A DNA stretch of 64,000 nucleotides from Candidatus Baltobacteraceae bacterium. Lineage in GTDB: Bacteria > Vulcanimicrobiota > Vulcanimicrobiia > Vulcanimicrobiales > Vulcanimicrobiaceae. Positions 17,642 through 29,626 of this stretch are shown one piece after another. The position numbers were made by a program, and so were the translations under genes. Positions within the stretch are counted from its first letter, which is position 1. Each line of letters begins with the position of its first letter. The DNA is taken from NCBI GenBank assembly GCA_035502855.1, contig DATJTX010000015.1:16569-80568 (forward strand), given 5' to 3'. Under the pieces are notes generated by a model. That model ran no database searches. It was given only the letters and a program-made list of their open reading frames with translations, and was not told the origin of the DNA.

Positions 17642-18673
17642 CTACGAACTCTTCTTTCCATTGCGCAAACCGGCCAACTCCTTGAAGAGTTTCTTCTCTT
17701 TATCGGAGAGACTCTGAGGAAGCTGCCCGATGAGGCGGACGAACTGATCGCCCGCGCCGCTGCCCTTCACCTTCGGCATCCCTTTGCCGGCCAGGCGGAG
17801 CAAGCGATTGTTCTGCGTGCCTTCGGGAATCGTCATCGCGACTTGGCCGGCCATCGTCGGCACCTTGACCTCACCGCCGAGCACCAGGTCGTAAATGCTG
17901 ACCGGAAGATCGACGTAAAGATCGTCGCCTTTGCGCCTGTAGGTCGAGTCGTCGAGCAGCTTGACGATCAGGTACAGATCGCCGTTGGGGCCGCCGTTGA
18001 GTCCGACGCCGCCTTGTCCCGCGAGCCGGATGCGCTGGCCGTCGCCGATCCCTTTGGGAATGGAGACCTCGAATTTTTTCGTGACCAGCACGCGCCCCGT
18101 GCCGCTGCACTGCGGACACAGCCGTCCGTTGAGCGTCCCCGTGCCGTGGCAACTCGGGCAGAGATCTTCGACCTGCAGCGCGACCGCTTTCTTGCCGCCG
18201 TCGTACACGTCGCGCAGCCCGAGTTCGATCGTCGTCTCGAGATCTTGCCCGCGCTGCGAGAAACTGGCGTGATGCTGTGTCGTGCTCTGGCGGCGACCGA
18301 TGCCGGAGAAGAACATATCGAAGAAATCGGAGAAGCCGCTCGGTCCGGCGCCCGCGCCGGTTCCGGCGTTGCCGAAATCGAACGAGAAATCTTGCTCGCC
18401 GTATCGGGTCCGGTATTGGCGCTGCTGCTCGGCCTGCTGCGCCGCGCGCTGCCAATCCGATCCCAAGGCGTCGTATTTCTTTCGCTTCTCGGGATCGCCC
18501 AGAACCTCGTACGCCTCGGAAATCTCCTTGAACTTTTCTTCGGCCGCCTTGGCGTTGTCCGGATTCGCATCGGGATGCCATTTGCGTGCCAGCTTGCGAT
18601 AGGCCGACTTGATGTCTTTCTCGGCCGCGCCCTTCGGAACGCCAAGGACCGCGTAATAGTCTTTGTAGTTCAT
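17642..18673 (-). CDS. dnaJ: DnaJ-type co-chaperone with a half zinc-finger region
   Basis: Hsp40 partner of DnaK, 343 residues. The J domain has HPD at 33-35. A Gly/Phe-rich segment follows (about 90-125), then the C-terminal substrate-binding domains. The cysteine-rich region has only two CxxCxGxG units (CPSCHGTG and CPQCSGTG), enough for one zinc, where classical DnaJ has four units and two zincs. Its start overlaps the grpE stop by 4 bp, so the pair is translationally coupled. It could also be called CbpA-like. Confidence 0.92.
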   Translation of the reverse strand: MNYKDYYAVLGVPKGAAEKDIKSAYRKLARKWHPDANPDNAKAAEEKFKEISEAYEVLGDPEKRKKYDALGSDWQRAAQQAEQQRQYRTRYGEQDFSFDFGNAGTGAGAGPSGFSDFFDMFFSGIGRRQSTTQHHASFSQRGQDLETTIELGLRDVYDGGKKAVALQVEDLCPSCHGTGTLNGRLCPQCSGTGRVLVTKKFEVSIPKGIGDGQRIRLAGQGGVGLNGGPNGDLYLIVKLLDDSTYRRKGDDLYVDLPVSIYDLVLGGEVKVPTMAGQVAMTIPEGTQNNRLLRLAGKGMPKVKGSGAGDQFVRLIGQLPQSLSDKEKKLFKELAGLRNGKKSS

Positions 18674-19203
18674 CCGTATTTTTTGGCGACGAGCACCTTG
18701 GCCGGGCGCAGCAGTTCATCGCCGATCGTGTAGCCCTTTTCCGCAACTTCCAAGACCGTGTCGTCGTCGACGCCGGGCGGCGCAGGCAGCGTGCCGATCG
18801 CCTCGGCGATGCGCGGATCGAACGGTTTGTTCTTTACGTCGATCGCTTTGACGCCTTCGCCGGCCAGAATCGATTCGAATCCGCGCAGCGTCTGTTCGAT
18901 TCCGCCGCGCAGCTTGTCGCCGCCGCTCGTGTCGAACGCGAGCGCGCGCTCGAGGTTATCCATCACCGGCAGAAAGCGCTCGAGCAACTTGCGCCGATGC
19001 GACGTGACGATCGATTCGATGTCGCGCTGCATGCGTTTCTTGTAGTTCTCGAAATCGGCCATCGCCAGCAGAAACTTCTGATAATTCTCGTCGGCCCTGG
19101 CGTTGGCCGCATCGAGTTGGGCGCGCAGGTCGCCGTTCGACGTCGCCGGCCCGTCGAGCATCGCCTCGCCCGCTTCGGTAAATAATTCGTTATCGTTCAT
19201 CAT
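18670..19203 (-). CDS. grpE: Nucleotide exchange factor GrpE
   Basis: Exchange factor for DnaK, 177 residues. A long coiled-coil (about 20-75, with [15 protein letters not shown]) leads to the beta-domain ending in [27 protein letters not shown], the family signature. Two ATG codons lie in tandem at the start (19203 and 19200). It lies between dnaK and dnaJ on the same strand and overlaps dnaJ by 4 bp. Confidence 0.95.
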   Translation of the reverse strand: MMNDNELFTEAGEAMLDGPATSNGDLRAQLDAANARADENYQKFLLAMADFENYKKRMQRDIESIVTSHRRKLLERFLPVMDNLERALAFDTSGGDKLRGGIEQTLRGFESILAGEGVKAIDVKNKPFDPRIAEAIGTLPAPPGVDDDTVLEVAEKGYTIGDELLRPAKVLVAKKYG

Positions 19204-19226
19204 AAATATTTTCGTGAAATGGCAAG

Positions 19227-19312
19227 TAGAGGGGATGAAGTGCGAGGAGAGGATGGTGCAGCGCTAGTACGCTAGGCTGCACCAATCCTCGACGAAGCAA
19301 TTCACCCCTCTA
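19227..19312 (-). promoter_or_regulatory. Long imperfect hairpin in the dnaK-grpE spacer
   Basis: The arms 19227-19262 and 19276-19312 are complementary over about 30 of 36 positions, including TAGAGGGG with CCCCTCTA and GGTGCAGC with GCTGCACC, around a short loop. It fills most of the 114-bp spacer in the chaperone operon, so it may slow transcription or act as an RNA-processing or stability element that sets DnaK above GrpE/DnaJ. Confidence 0.65.
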
Positions 19313-19317
19313 CGCTG

Positions 19318-21174
<1,857 letters not shown>

Positions 21175-21451
21175 AAATGTTCTTACCTCTCAGTATGATC
21201 TGCCTAAGCCCCGGACCAGCTTCTCTTGCAGTCGCTCGTCGCAACCTTAGCCGAGGCGCCCGTACACCGAGGTGAGTGCAGCGGTCGCGAGGATCCGGCG
21301 ATGCGAACGAGGGCGAAGATCTGCCTTGCCGCTTACGGGCTGGTGCAGTAGTTACTCCCGACCATCATACACGATGGCCGGGTCTATAGCTTCCAACCCG
21401 CACCAAAGGAGGCCGGTTGCAGGACCGGCCTCCAGGGCTTGTAGCAGCAAG
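21175..21451. other. 277-bp region upstream of dnaK and downstream of htrA
   Basis: No gene seen. It must hold the dnaK promoter on the minus strand; no convincing -10/-35 pair or CIRCE could be picked. An imperfect hairpin (CCGACCATC with GATGGCCGG) lies near 21358-21382 and a stronger one at 21408-21433. Confidence 0.4.
21408..21433 (-). terminator. Hairpin terminator after htrA
   Basis: A perfect 9-bp stem (GGAGGCCGG with CCGGCCTCC) with an 8-base loop, starting 18 bp past the htrA stop. On the minus strand it is followed by TTTGGT, a weak T run. Confidence 0.6.
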
Positions 21452-22669
21452 TCAGGGCTGCTGCTGGGGCTGGCCGGGTTGCTCGGCCGGGCGTTCCTCG
21501 AGCGTGATCGCGACGAACTTTTTTACCCCCTGGGACCAGACGTCCAGCCGCAACACGTCGCCCGGCTTCTTGCTGCCGATGTACTTGCGCAGCGCGGCGG
21601 CAGTGTTGAACGCCTTGCCGTCGGCCTGGAGGATCACGTCGCCCGGTTCGAGTCCGGCCTTATCGGCGGGCGTGCCGGGCTCGACTTCGACTACCGCCAG
21701 GCCGCCCCGGCCGTTGTAGCCGATCTGGTTGCGCAATCCCGGCGTCAGATCGGCCGGGGCGAACCCGGCAAAACCGGTATCGGTCCCTTGGTGGACGCCC
21801 GGGTTGCTCAGAAGCTGCGGGATGACCCTCTTCACCGTATTGGAGGGAATCGCGAACCCGATGCCCTGTGCAGCCTCGTCGGTGAGCTGGTTCACGCCGA
21901 TCACGCTGCCGTCCATGTCGATGAGCGGGCCACCCGAGTTGCCGGGGTTGATCGGCGCCGAGGTCTGGAGCAGGCCGGTGAAGTCGAAGTAGCCGGCTCC
22001 GCCGCCCTCGGCCTGGACCTCCTCTTTGCGGTTGAAGGCGGACACCACGCCCAGCGTTACCGTCTGCTGCAGTTCGTACGGTTCGCCGATCGCGATCGCC
22101 CACTGGCCCTGCTCGAGTTTGTCCGAATCGGCCAGGTGGAGCGGGGGCGGCAGCTTGCGGTAGTTGTCTACCCGGATGATCGCCAGATCGGCCCCGATAT
22201 TCATCGCCACGACGTGCGCCGGCACATGGTCGCCGTTGGCAAAGATCACGGTCAGGTTCGAAAGCTTTGCATTGCTCGGCGGGTTCACGACGTGCGCATT
22301 GGTGACGATGTCGCCGCGGTCGTCGTACACGAAGCCCGAGCCGGAGGCCTGGCCCTTATAGTGTTGGACGACGCCCGGTCCTTGCTGCCCGAAGAACTGC
22401 TGAATCAGCGGGTCGATCGGGACGACCTCCTGACCGTTGACCTGCTCGGTGATTGCAACCACCGAAGCCTTGGTGCGCTTGACCGCGCTCACGATCCGGT
22501 CTTGATCGCTCACGCCGGTCAGCGGAGCAGCAGCGACGGCCGGCGGCGTATGATTCGGCCCGGCGATGTCGGGGAAGTGCGTGCTCGCGTAGAGCATCAT
22601 CACGAAGCTGCCGATGATTGCGCCCACCAAACCGACGATGACCGTGGGCAAAAACCGATTTTTCACCAT
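21452..22669 (-). CDS. HtrA/DegP-like serine protease with PDZ domain
   Basis: Membrane-anchored periplasmic quality-control protease, 405 residues. One N-terminal membrane segment (FLPTVIVGLVGAIIGSFVMMLY) is followed by the trypsin-like domain with His126 (TNAHVV), Asp161 (GADLAIIRVD) and Ser245 (NPGNSGGPL). One PDZ domain (about 300-395) contains VVEVEPGTPADKAGLEPGDVI. A Pro/Gln-rich tail ends it. AGGAGA touches ATG 22669, so initiation may be at GTG 22666. It is a single gene upstream of dnaK, which fits an envelope-stress role. Confidence 0.93.
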   Translation of the reverse strand: MVKNRFLPTVIVGLVGAIIGSFVMMLYASTHFPDIAGPNHTPPAVAAAPLTGVSDQDRIVSAVKRTKASVVAITEQVNGQEVVPIDPLIQQFFGQQGPGVVQHYKGQASGSGFVYDDRGDIVTNAHVVNPPSNAKLSNLTVIFANGDHVPAHVVAMNIGADLAIIRVDNYRKLPPPLHLADSDKLEQGQWAIAIGEPYELQQTVTLGVVSAFNRKEEVQAEGGGAGYFDFTGLLQTSAPINPGNSGGPLIDMDGSVIGVNQLTDEAAQGIGFAIPSNTVKRVIPQLLSNPGVHQGTDTGFAGFAPADLTPGLRNQIGYNGRGGLAVVEVEPGTPADKAGLEPGDVILQADGKAFNTAAALRKYIGSKKPGDVLRLDVWSQGVKKFVAITLEERPAEQPGQPQQQP

Positions 22670-22747
22670 TCTCCTAAACTTTAGTGCGTTTGTTTCTTTG
22701 AGGGTATCCTCTACCGGAATAACGGTGATGAGGTTGCATGGCGTTCC

Positions 22748-23470
22748 TCACTTGCCGGTAAAAGAGCGAGGGCTTGCCGTGCTCTCGTCGGCGACGACCA
22801 GTCCGTCGAGCAGCCGCACGATCCGGCGTGCGTTACGGGCCACGTTCTCATCGTGCGTCACCATGATGATCGTCCGCCCGCCTTGGTGTAACTGGTCGAA
22901 AAGGGCCATCAGGCCGGCACTGGTCTTGGTGTCAAGGTTCCCCGTCGGCTCGTCGGCTAAAAGGACCGCCGGGTTGTTGACCAGCGCACGGGCGATCGCG
23001 ACGCGCTGCTGCTGGCCGCCTGAGAGTTCGCTGGGTTTGTGGTGCGCGCGGTCCGCCAGTCCAACCTCCTCGAGCGTCGTCATCGCGCGCCGCGCGCGCT
23101 CGCGCGCCCCCACCCCCGCATAAAAGAGCGGGAGGCCGACGTTTTTGAGCGCGTCGGTTCGCGCCAGAAGGTTGAACCCTTGAAACACGAACCCGAGTTT
23201 GCGCAAGCGGATCGCCGCCAGCGCGTTATCGTCGAGGTGCGAAACGTCCTCTCCGTCCAGATGATACGTGCCGCTGCTCGGACGGTCGAGACAGCCGACC
23301 AGATTCATCAGCGTCGACTTTCCGGAGCCCGACGGACCCATGATCGCGACGTATTCGCCGCGCTGAACGCGCAGATCGATGCCGCGCAGCGCTTGTACTT
23401 CGAGCGAACCCATCTCGTAGGTTTTCGTGATACGCTGCAGCTCGATGGCGAGCGGCATCCCCTCACTCAT
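22748..23470 (-). CDS. ABC transporter ATP-binding protein, MacB/LolD type
   Basis: A 240-residue ATPase. Walker [13 protein letters not shown], signature [15 protein letters not shown] and Walker [13 protein letters not shown] are those of the MacB/LolD/FtsE group. ATG 23470 overlaps the stop of the upstream permease by 8 bp, so it was chosen over the open frame farther upstream. Together with the two FtsX-fold permeases and the adaptor it forms an export operon. Confidence 0.93.
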   Translation of the reverse strand: MSEGMPLAIELQRITKTYEMGSLEVQALRGIDLRVQRGEYVAIMGPSGSGKSTLMNLVGCLDRPSSGTYHLDGEDVSHLDDNALAAIRLRKLGFVFQGFNLLARTDALKNVGLPLFYAGVGARERARRAMTTLEEVGLADRAHHKPSELSGGQQQRVAIARALVNNPAVLLADEPTGNLDTKTSAGLMALFDQLHQGGRTIIMVTHDENVARNARRIVRLLDGLVVADESTASPRSFTGK

Positions 23471-24658
23471 ACCGAAGTGCCTCGATCGGATCGAGCGACG
23501 CGGCACGGTACGCCGGGTACAGCCCGAATGCGAACGTCACGACCGCGGCGAAACTCAGTGTGATCAAGAGGGCTTGAACGTACGGCGGCGACGCGGTGTA
23601 TCCGGTGAGCTTTACGATATAGAGTTGGTTGATCGTGCCGCCGACGATGAGGCCGGCGGCCATTCCGATGAAGCATCCGAGACTGCTCATCAGGGCTGCC
23701 TCGATCAGGAATTGCCACAAGATCTGGCCTCGGCGCGCTCCGATCGCCTTTCGCGTCCCGATCTCTCGCGTTCGCTCGGCGATGGAAACGAGCATGATGT
23801 TCATTACGCCGATGCCGGCGACGAGCAGCGAAACGGCTCCGATCAGCGCGACCACCAAGGTGATGCCGCCGAATATCCCGTTGACGCGCTGCGTGAACTG
23901 CGCCTTGTCGAAGGTTTGATAGCGAACGTTTCCGCCAACCTGACGCAACGCGCGGATCTTGTCGATCACCGCGACTTCCGTCGCGCTCATCGTGTCGCTG
24001 TTCGCGACCGTGAAGCGCGCGGCGAAGATTCGGTTTCCGTGCACGTACTTGCGCAGATACGTCGTGTACGGGATCGCGACGTCGCCGCCGAACGTTGCGT
24101 TGATCGCGCCTTGACGAGGCTGCGCGAGCACGCCGACGATCACGTAGCGATACGGTCCCGCGTAAAGGCTCTCTCCGGTGGGATCGCCGCCCTCGGGGAA
24201 GAGGCGCTGATAGGTCTTCCAGTTGATGACGCAGACATCGGCGTCATTCGAGATCTCGTCGGGGCTCAAATTGCGGCCGTAGGCGAGCGGCTGCCGCGCG
24301 AACGGATCGCTCGAGTCACTGAACAGGATGAGGTTCCCGAGGTTGTGATCGTGCCGCATCAGGACGCGAGTTCCGCCCACGGGTACGGCCGCGGTAATGT
24401 TGGGGACCTCGGCCACGATCGCGCTCAAGTCCGAGAGCCGCAGCGCCGCCTTTGTGAAGTCGCGCTGGAACGAGCCAGGAAAGATGATGAAGCTATTGTC
24501 GGCCAATGCGCCGAGGGATTCGTCGATCGATCCCGCCATGCTGTGGCCCAGCACTTCGATCGAAATGACGGCGAACACACCGATGATCAGCCCGATGATC
24601 GTGAGGAACGTTCGCGCTTTATTCGCGAGCAGCACGCGAATCGCCTCATCGAAATACA

Positions 24659-24662
<4 letters not shown>
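23463..24662 (-). CDS. MacB-like FtsX-fold ABC permease (first copy)
   Basis: A 399-residue permease. It has the usual MacB layout: one N-terminal membrane helix ([20 protein letters not shown]), a periplasmic domain of about 220 residues, then three helices ending near [18 protein letters not shown]. The motif [30 protein letters not shown] is the family hallmark. Its gene overlaps both neighbours by a few bases. With its paralogue upstream it may form a heterodimer served by a single ATPase. The substrate (macrolide, peptide or lipid) is not evident. Confidence 0.9.
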
Positions 24663-25852
<1,190 letters not shown>

Positions 25853-25863
25853 CGAACGAACGC

Positions 25864-27153
25864 TCAGGGTGAGCTGGAAGGGGAGGGCATCGGTGTGACG
25901 CGTGCGCCTGCGGCCAGAGCGGGTACCTTGGCGGCGACGATGACGTCGCCGGGTGCCAGCCCGGAGAGCACCTGGGTCATGCCGTTGCCGACGCGACCGG
26001 TCGAAATCGTACGCTTCGTTGCGACGCCGTCGTTCACGAGGTAGACGAACGACATCTTGCCCGTCTTTTGGATCGCCTCGGTCGGGACGGCGATGGCGTG
26101 CGGGATATCGGTCGTGAGGATGTCGATGTCGGCGTTCATGCCGTCTTTGAGAAACGAAGGCGAGCGGTCGAGGGAGATCGTGGTCAGAACTTGCATCGAG
26201 GTGCTCGAAGCATCGGTCGACTTCTGCGCAGCCGGATCGATCCGTACCACGTGACCGAGTATGACGTGACCGGGGAAGTCTTGCCCGCTGATCTTCGCGG
26301 TCTGCCCGAGATGTACGTTGATGATGTCCTGCTCGTCGACCTGTGCCTTGACGACGAAGCGGTTCTCGGCGGCGATCGTGAAGAGGCCTTCTCCGGCTGT
26401 TACCACGTCGCCGGGTTGCATCGTGCGCAGCGGGTTGCTGCTTTGCGCCGCCACCGTCTGTACGATACCGTTCATCGGGGCGACGATGCGGGTGAACGCA
26501 ACCTGCTGTTGGTTCTGGGCGTTGATGATCTTGCTCTTCTCGGCATTTGCTTGCGCCGCTTGAACGCTGTCGATACCGTATCCCGAGACGGCGCCGAGCC
26601 GCAGTTGTTGCACCGCCTGGTCGTAGGCGACTTGTGCTTGGTCGAGTTTAGCCTTGTCGGCGTCGACCTGGCTGCGCGCGATCGCCTTTTGCGCGAGAAG
26701 CGCTGCGTCCGCCTCGTACACGCGGCGCGCTTCATCGAGCGCGCTCTTGGTGGTATCGACCTGTGCGAGATACTGCACGCGGGCGTTCTGCTCGTCGATA
26801 CGGGCGGTCGAGACGTTCGCAACCGCGTTGGTGTAGTCGGCCTGCGAACTTGCCGCATTATAGTCGAGCGTCGGATTTTCGATCGTCGCGAGCAACTCGC
26901 CCGCGCTGACGCGGCTTCCCGCCTTCACATAAATCTGACCGAGGTTCCCGGCGACCAGCGTCGGCACCGTTACCGTCGTCGGGTTCATGACGACACCTTC
27001 TTCGGGGAGCGTTATGGTGAATGCCGAATAGGCGATCTTCTGCAGTTTGACCGGAAGTGCCGAGTCGTGGCCGTGCCGTCCGGCAAAGACGGCGAGAGCG
27101 ACGATTGCGGCGATTGCTCCGACGACGATCAACGTGTTGCGCGTACGATTCAT
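25864..27153 (-). CDS. Periplasmic adaptor (membrane fusion protein, MacA/HlyD type)
   Basis: A 429-residue adaptor that bridges an inner-membrane ABC permease and an outer-membrane channel. One N-terminal membrane anchor (TLIVVGAIAAIVALAVFAG) is followed by lipoyl halves, a long coiled-coil hairpin (about 100-210, rich in Ala, Gln and Lys) and beta-barrel and membrane-proximal domains. A Ser/Pro tail ends it. AAGGATCG precedes ATG 27153. Its order next to the TolC gene and the permeases supports a tripartite MacAB-TolC-like pump. Confidence 0.9.
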   Translation of the reverse strand: MNRTRNTLIVVGAIAAIVALAVFAGRHGHDSALPVKLQKIAYSAFTITLPEEGVVMNPTTVTVPTLVAGNLGQIYVKAGSRVSAGELLATIENPTLDYNAASSQADYTNAVANVSTARIDEQNARVQYLAQVDTTKSALDEARRVYEADAALLAQKAIARSQVDADKAKLDQAQVAYDQAVQQLRLGAVSGYGIDSVQAAQANAEKSKIINAQNQQQVAFTRIVAPMNGIVQTVAAQSSNPLRTMQPGDVVTAGEGLFTIAAENRFVVKAQVDEQDIINVHLGQTAKISGQDFPGHVILGHVVRIDPAAQKSTDASSTSMQVLTTISLDRSPSFLKDGMNADIDILTTDIPHAIAVPTEAIQKTGKMSFVYLVNDGVATKRTISTGRVGNGMTQVLSGLAPGDVIVAAKVPALAAGARVTPMPSPSSSP

Positions 27154-27171
27154 GCGATCCTTACTTCCACA

Positions 27172-28500
27172 CTAAAGGTCGGCGACCGCGCTCGTCGCCG
27201 TATACGTACCGAGCGAGACGCGCAGCTTGACGATGGCCTCGACGTAATTGACCCGGGCGCTGACCAAGTCGTATTGCGCCGTGACCGATTGCTGCTGGGT
27301 TTGAATGACGTCCGCGAGGGCGATGAGGCCGTGCTGGTATTGCAGTTCGGCGATGCGGGCCGACTCCGTCCCGAGCCGTGACTCGTCGCGCGCATAGCTC
27401 AGCTGGGCAAGCGCCGTTTGCGCCGATCGATAGCTCTGGCGGACGTCGATTTCAACCTGCGTGCGCGCCTGGTCGAGCGCACGCTCCGCCGAGGTTATCT
27501 GTGCGTCGTCGTTGACGCGTTCCGCGTGGCGCTGTCCGTAATCGACCAGCGGCAACGTAAACGTCGAGGTCGCCGAGAGCGTCCAGAATCCCGGCGCGCC
27601 GCGCGGGAGCGTCACCAGTGCCCCGGTGCTGGTAACTCCGATCACTTCGCCCGCCAGCGTCGGAGCGAATTGATTGCCGAATGCGGCGCCGATCTGGATC
27701 TGCGGAAAGAGTTCGCGGTTCCATCCCTTGCGCGTGTCCTGCGCGGCAAGGACCGCGTCGTCGGCGGCCCTGACGTCGGGACGCTCGTTCAGCGCGATGT
27801 TTTCGAGTGTGCTCACCGGCTGCGCCGGAAGATTCGGCTGCGCGATCGTTTGCGGAAACGCGAAGGTTTGATCGAGCGGTGCGCCGATCGTTTGCGCCAG
27901 GTCTTCGGTCGCATCCGCCACGTCGGCGCGTGCGCCGATCAACGTCGAGGCGCTCTTCGCCTGTCCGACCTCGGCCTTGAGAACGTCGACGCCGGCTGCG
28001 ACGCCCGCCTGCGCTTTGGCCTTCGCGGCTTCGACGAGGACGTTTTGATAGTTCAAGTCGGACGCGTCAACCGATACGATCGCTTGTTTCTGCACGACTG
28101 CGTAGAACGCGTTCGTCACGTTGGCGGCGACTTGGTCTTCGGTATTCGCGAGGGTCTCTTCGGCTTGTGAGGCCTGTGCCCGCGCCGACGCGAGTTGCAG
28201 GAACGAGAGGCCGCCGGTATCGAGGGTGTAGTTCGTTCCGATCTGCGCGGTATTTTGACTGAACACACTTTGTTGCTGCTGGCCGATGATCTCGTAGATA
28301 CCGCCGTAATTCGAGTTCTTCTGCGCGTAATTCTGCAGTTCGCCGTTGACGGTAGGAAATGCGTTGGCGCGCGCTTGAGCAAGCGCATGCTGCGCCGCCG
28401 TCACCGACGCGTACTGCTGCGCCACCGTCGGGTTGTGGTTGAGCGCGTACGCGATCGCGCCGGGAAGCGTCATCGCGATCGCGAGGAGACTAGCGAGCAA
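27172..28500 (-). CDS. TolC family outer-membrane efflux protein
   Basis: A 442-residue outer-membrane factor. Two OEP repeats are visible, opening with AIAYALNHNPTVAQQYASV and ending with RVNYVEAIVKLRVSLGTY; long amphipathic helices rich in Ala and Gln dominate. The TTG start at 28500 overlaps Yip1 by 11 bp and leaves only a short hydrophobic stretch (LLASLLAIA) before the mature sequence, so a normal signal peptide is not obvious. An in-frame stop lies just upstream, which excludes a longer form. It is followed by the adaptor and permeases of the same pump. Confidence 0.88.
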   Translation of the reverse strand: MLASLLAIAMTLPGAIAYALNHNPTVAQQYASVTAAQHALAQARANAFPTVNGELQNYAQKNSNYGGIYEIIGQQQQSVFSQNTAQIGTNYTLDTGGLSFLQLASARAQASQAEETLANTEDQVAANVTNAFYAVVQKQAIVSVDASDLNYQNVLVEAAKAKAQAGVAAGVDVLKAEVGQAKSASTLIGARADVADATEDLAQTIGAPLDQTFAFPQTIAQPNLPAQPVSTLENIALNERPDVRAADDAVLAAQDTRKGWNRELFPQIQIGAAFGNQFAPTLAGEVIGVTSTGALVTLPRGAPGFWTLSATSTFTLPLVDYGQRHAERVNDDAQITSAERALDQARTQVEIDVRQSYRSAQTALAQLSYARDESRLGTESARIAELQYQHGLIALADVIQTQQQSVTAQYDLVSARVNYVEAIVKLRVSLGTYTATSAVADL

Positions 28501-29209
28501 ATGCAGCGCCTATGAGCACCGGCACGAGGAAGGCCGCGATACCGCCGAGCCAGGCCGGCACGCGTGGAACGCGGCCGACGAACGAGATCGCCGCGATGCC
28601 TAGGCCGGTCGCCCACAGCGAAAACGGAGATATCGAGGCCAAGATGACGGCGAGCTTCGGCCCGGCTTGAGGTGCGAGCATGATGAGCGAGGGCATCGCC
28701 GCCGGAACGTCGATCGGCTTGGCGAAGCTGTCGGCGCCGCGAATGAGCACGATGAGCGCGTTTACGACGATACCCAAGCCCGGGATCACCGCGATGTTGC
28801 ACGCGGCCGCCCAGTATTTGCCGAACGACCCCTCGCCATGTCCGATCCGATCGAAAATCAAGTAGACGACCGCCGAGATCAAGATGCCGATCGGCACGAA
28901 GATGATCGCGAAGATCCAGCCGTAGGCGCTGATCGCGAGCACGGTCTGGAGGCGTTCTTGCTGCTCGGCGCTGCTCAGTCCGGCGATGATCGGATTTTGG
29001 GCGACCATGTTCGGCCAATCGGTTGCAAGCGCGTGCTGGTTGGCGGGAACCATGAGGTAATAGCCGATCCCAAATAAGACGAGTGCAATCAACAAGGCCC
29101 AGCCCCAAGTGGGCGCGATGCGAATCGATTCGAACGCCGCCTTGGGGGCAACGACCGTGTCCCACGCGGTCTTCAGACCGTTGGCGGGTGGTGGACTCTC
29201 TACAGCCAT
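28490..29209 (-). CDS. Yip1-domain membrane protein
   Basis: A 239-residue membrane protein with five or six hydrophobic segments (GWALLIALVLFGIGYYLMV, GWIFAIIFVPIGILISAVVYLIF and others), laid out as in the Yip1 family. AGAGGTG precedes ATG 29209. It overlaps the TolC gene and may be first in that operon. Its function is unknown; some bacterial Yip1 proteins sit beside ABC export genes. Confidence 0.78.
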   Translation of the reverse strand: MAVESPPPANGLKTAWDTVVAPKAAFESIRIAPTWGWALLIALVLFGIGYYLMVPANQHALATDWPNMVAQNPIIAGLSSAEQQERLQTVLAISAYGWIFAIIFVPIGILISAVVYLIFDRIGHGEGSFGKYWAAACNIAVIPGLGIVVNALIVLIRGADSFAKPIDVPAAMPSLIMLAPQAGPKLAVILASISPFSLWATGLGIAAISFVGRVPRVPAWLGGIAAFLVPVLIGAAFAR

Positions 29210-29243
29210 TCTGGCACCTCTTTCAATGAAGCGTCGTAATCGG

Positions 29244-29582
29244 CTACAAACACTTGCTAGTGCTCGCGATGCGCAAATGTTTCAGGCGCGGGTCGTCCGA
29301 GCCTTCGACCACCGCCGCGTCGTCGGGCAGCGCCAGTAACTGATCGATCGTCGCCCGATGTTCGATCGCGGCCTGCACGGCGGCGAGCCGCCGGCGCCGC
29401 GCTTCGAGCAGGCGCAATTGGAGCAGCGTGCGCAGACGGCGCAGTGCGCGCGCGGAATAAAGCTGCGTTCGCACGCCCGAGCACGCGCCGGGTGTGAACG
29501 TCGGCGCCGGTGCGGCCGCCGCAAGGGAGGCGGCTAAGGCGAGCGAGGTCAGGACGACCCGCACGAGGTAACGGTTGAGCAT
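29244..29582 (-). CDS. Small secreted hypothetical protein
   Basis: A 112-residue precursor with a signal peptide (MLNRYLVRVVLTSLALAASLAAAA), then an Arg/Leu-rich helical stretch (RALRRLRTLLQLRLLEARRRRLAAVQAAIEH). Two cysteines, one at each end of the mature part (GACSG and SKCL), could form a disulfide. No family recognised. GGGAG a few bases before ATG 29582 supports the start. It may be the first gene of the export operon. Confidence 0.55.
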   Translation of the reverse strand: MLNRYLVRVVLTSLALAASLAAAAPAPTFTPGACSGVRTQLYSARALRRLRTLLQLRLLEARRRRLAAVQAAIEHRATIDQLLALPDDAAVVEGSDDPRLKHLRIASTSKCL

Positions 29583-29626
29583 GAACTCCCATCACGCGCC
29601 GGGCCCGGCGCGGAAAGTGGCTCCGT

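Noticed and set aside
21175..21260. CIRCE/HrcA operator upstream of dnaK
   Set aside because: No TTAGCACTC-N9-GAGTGCTAA-like inverted repeat found.
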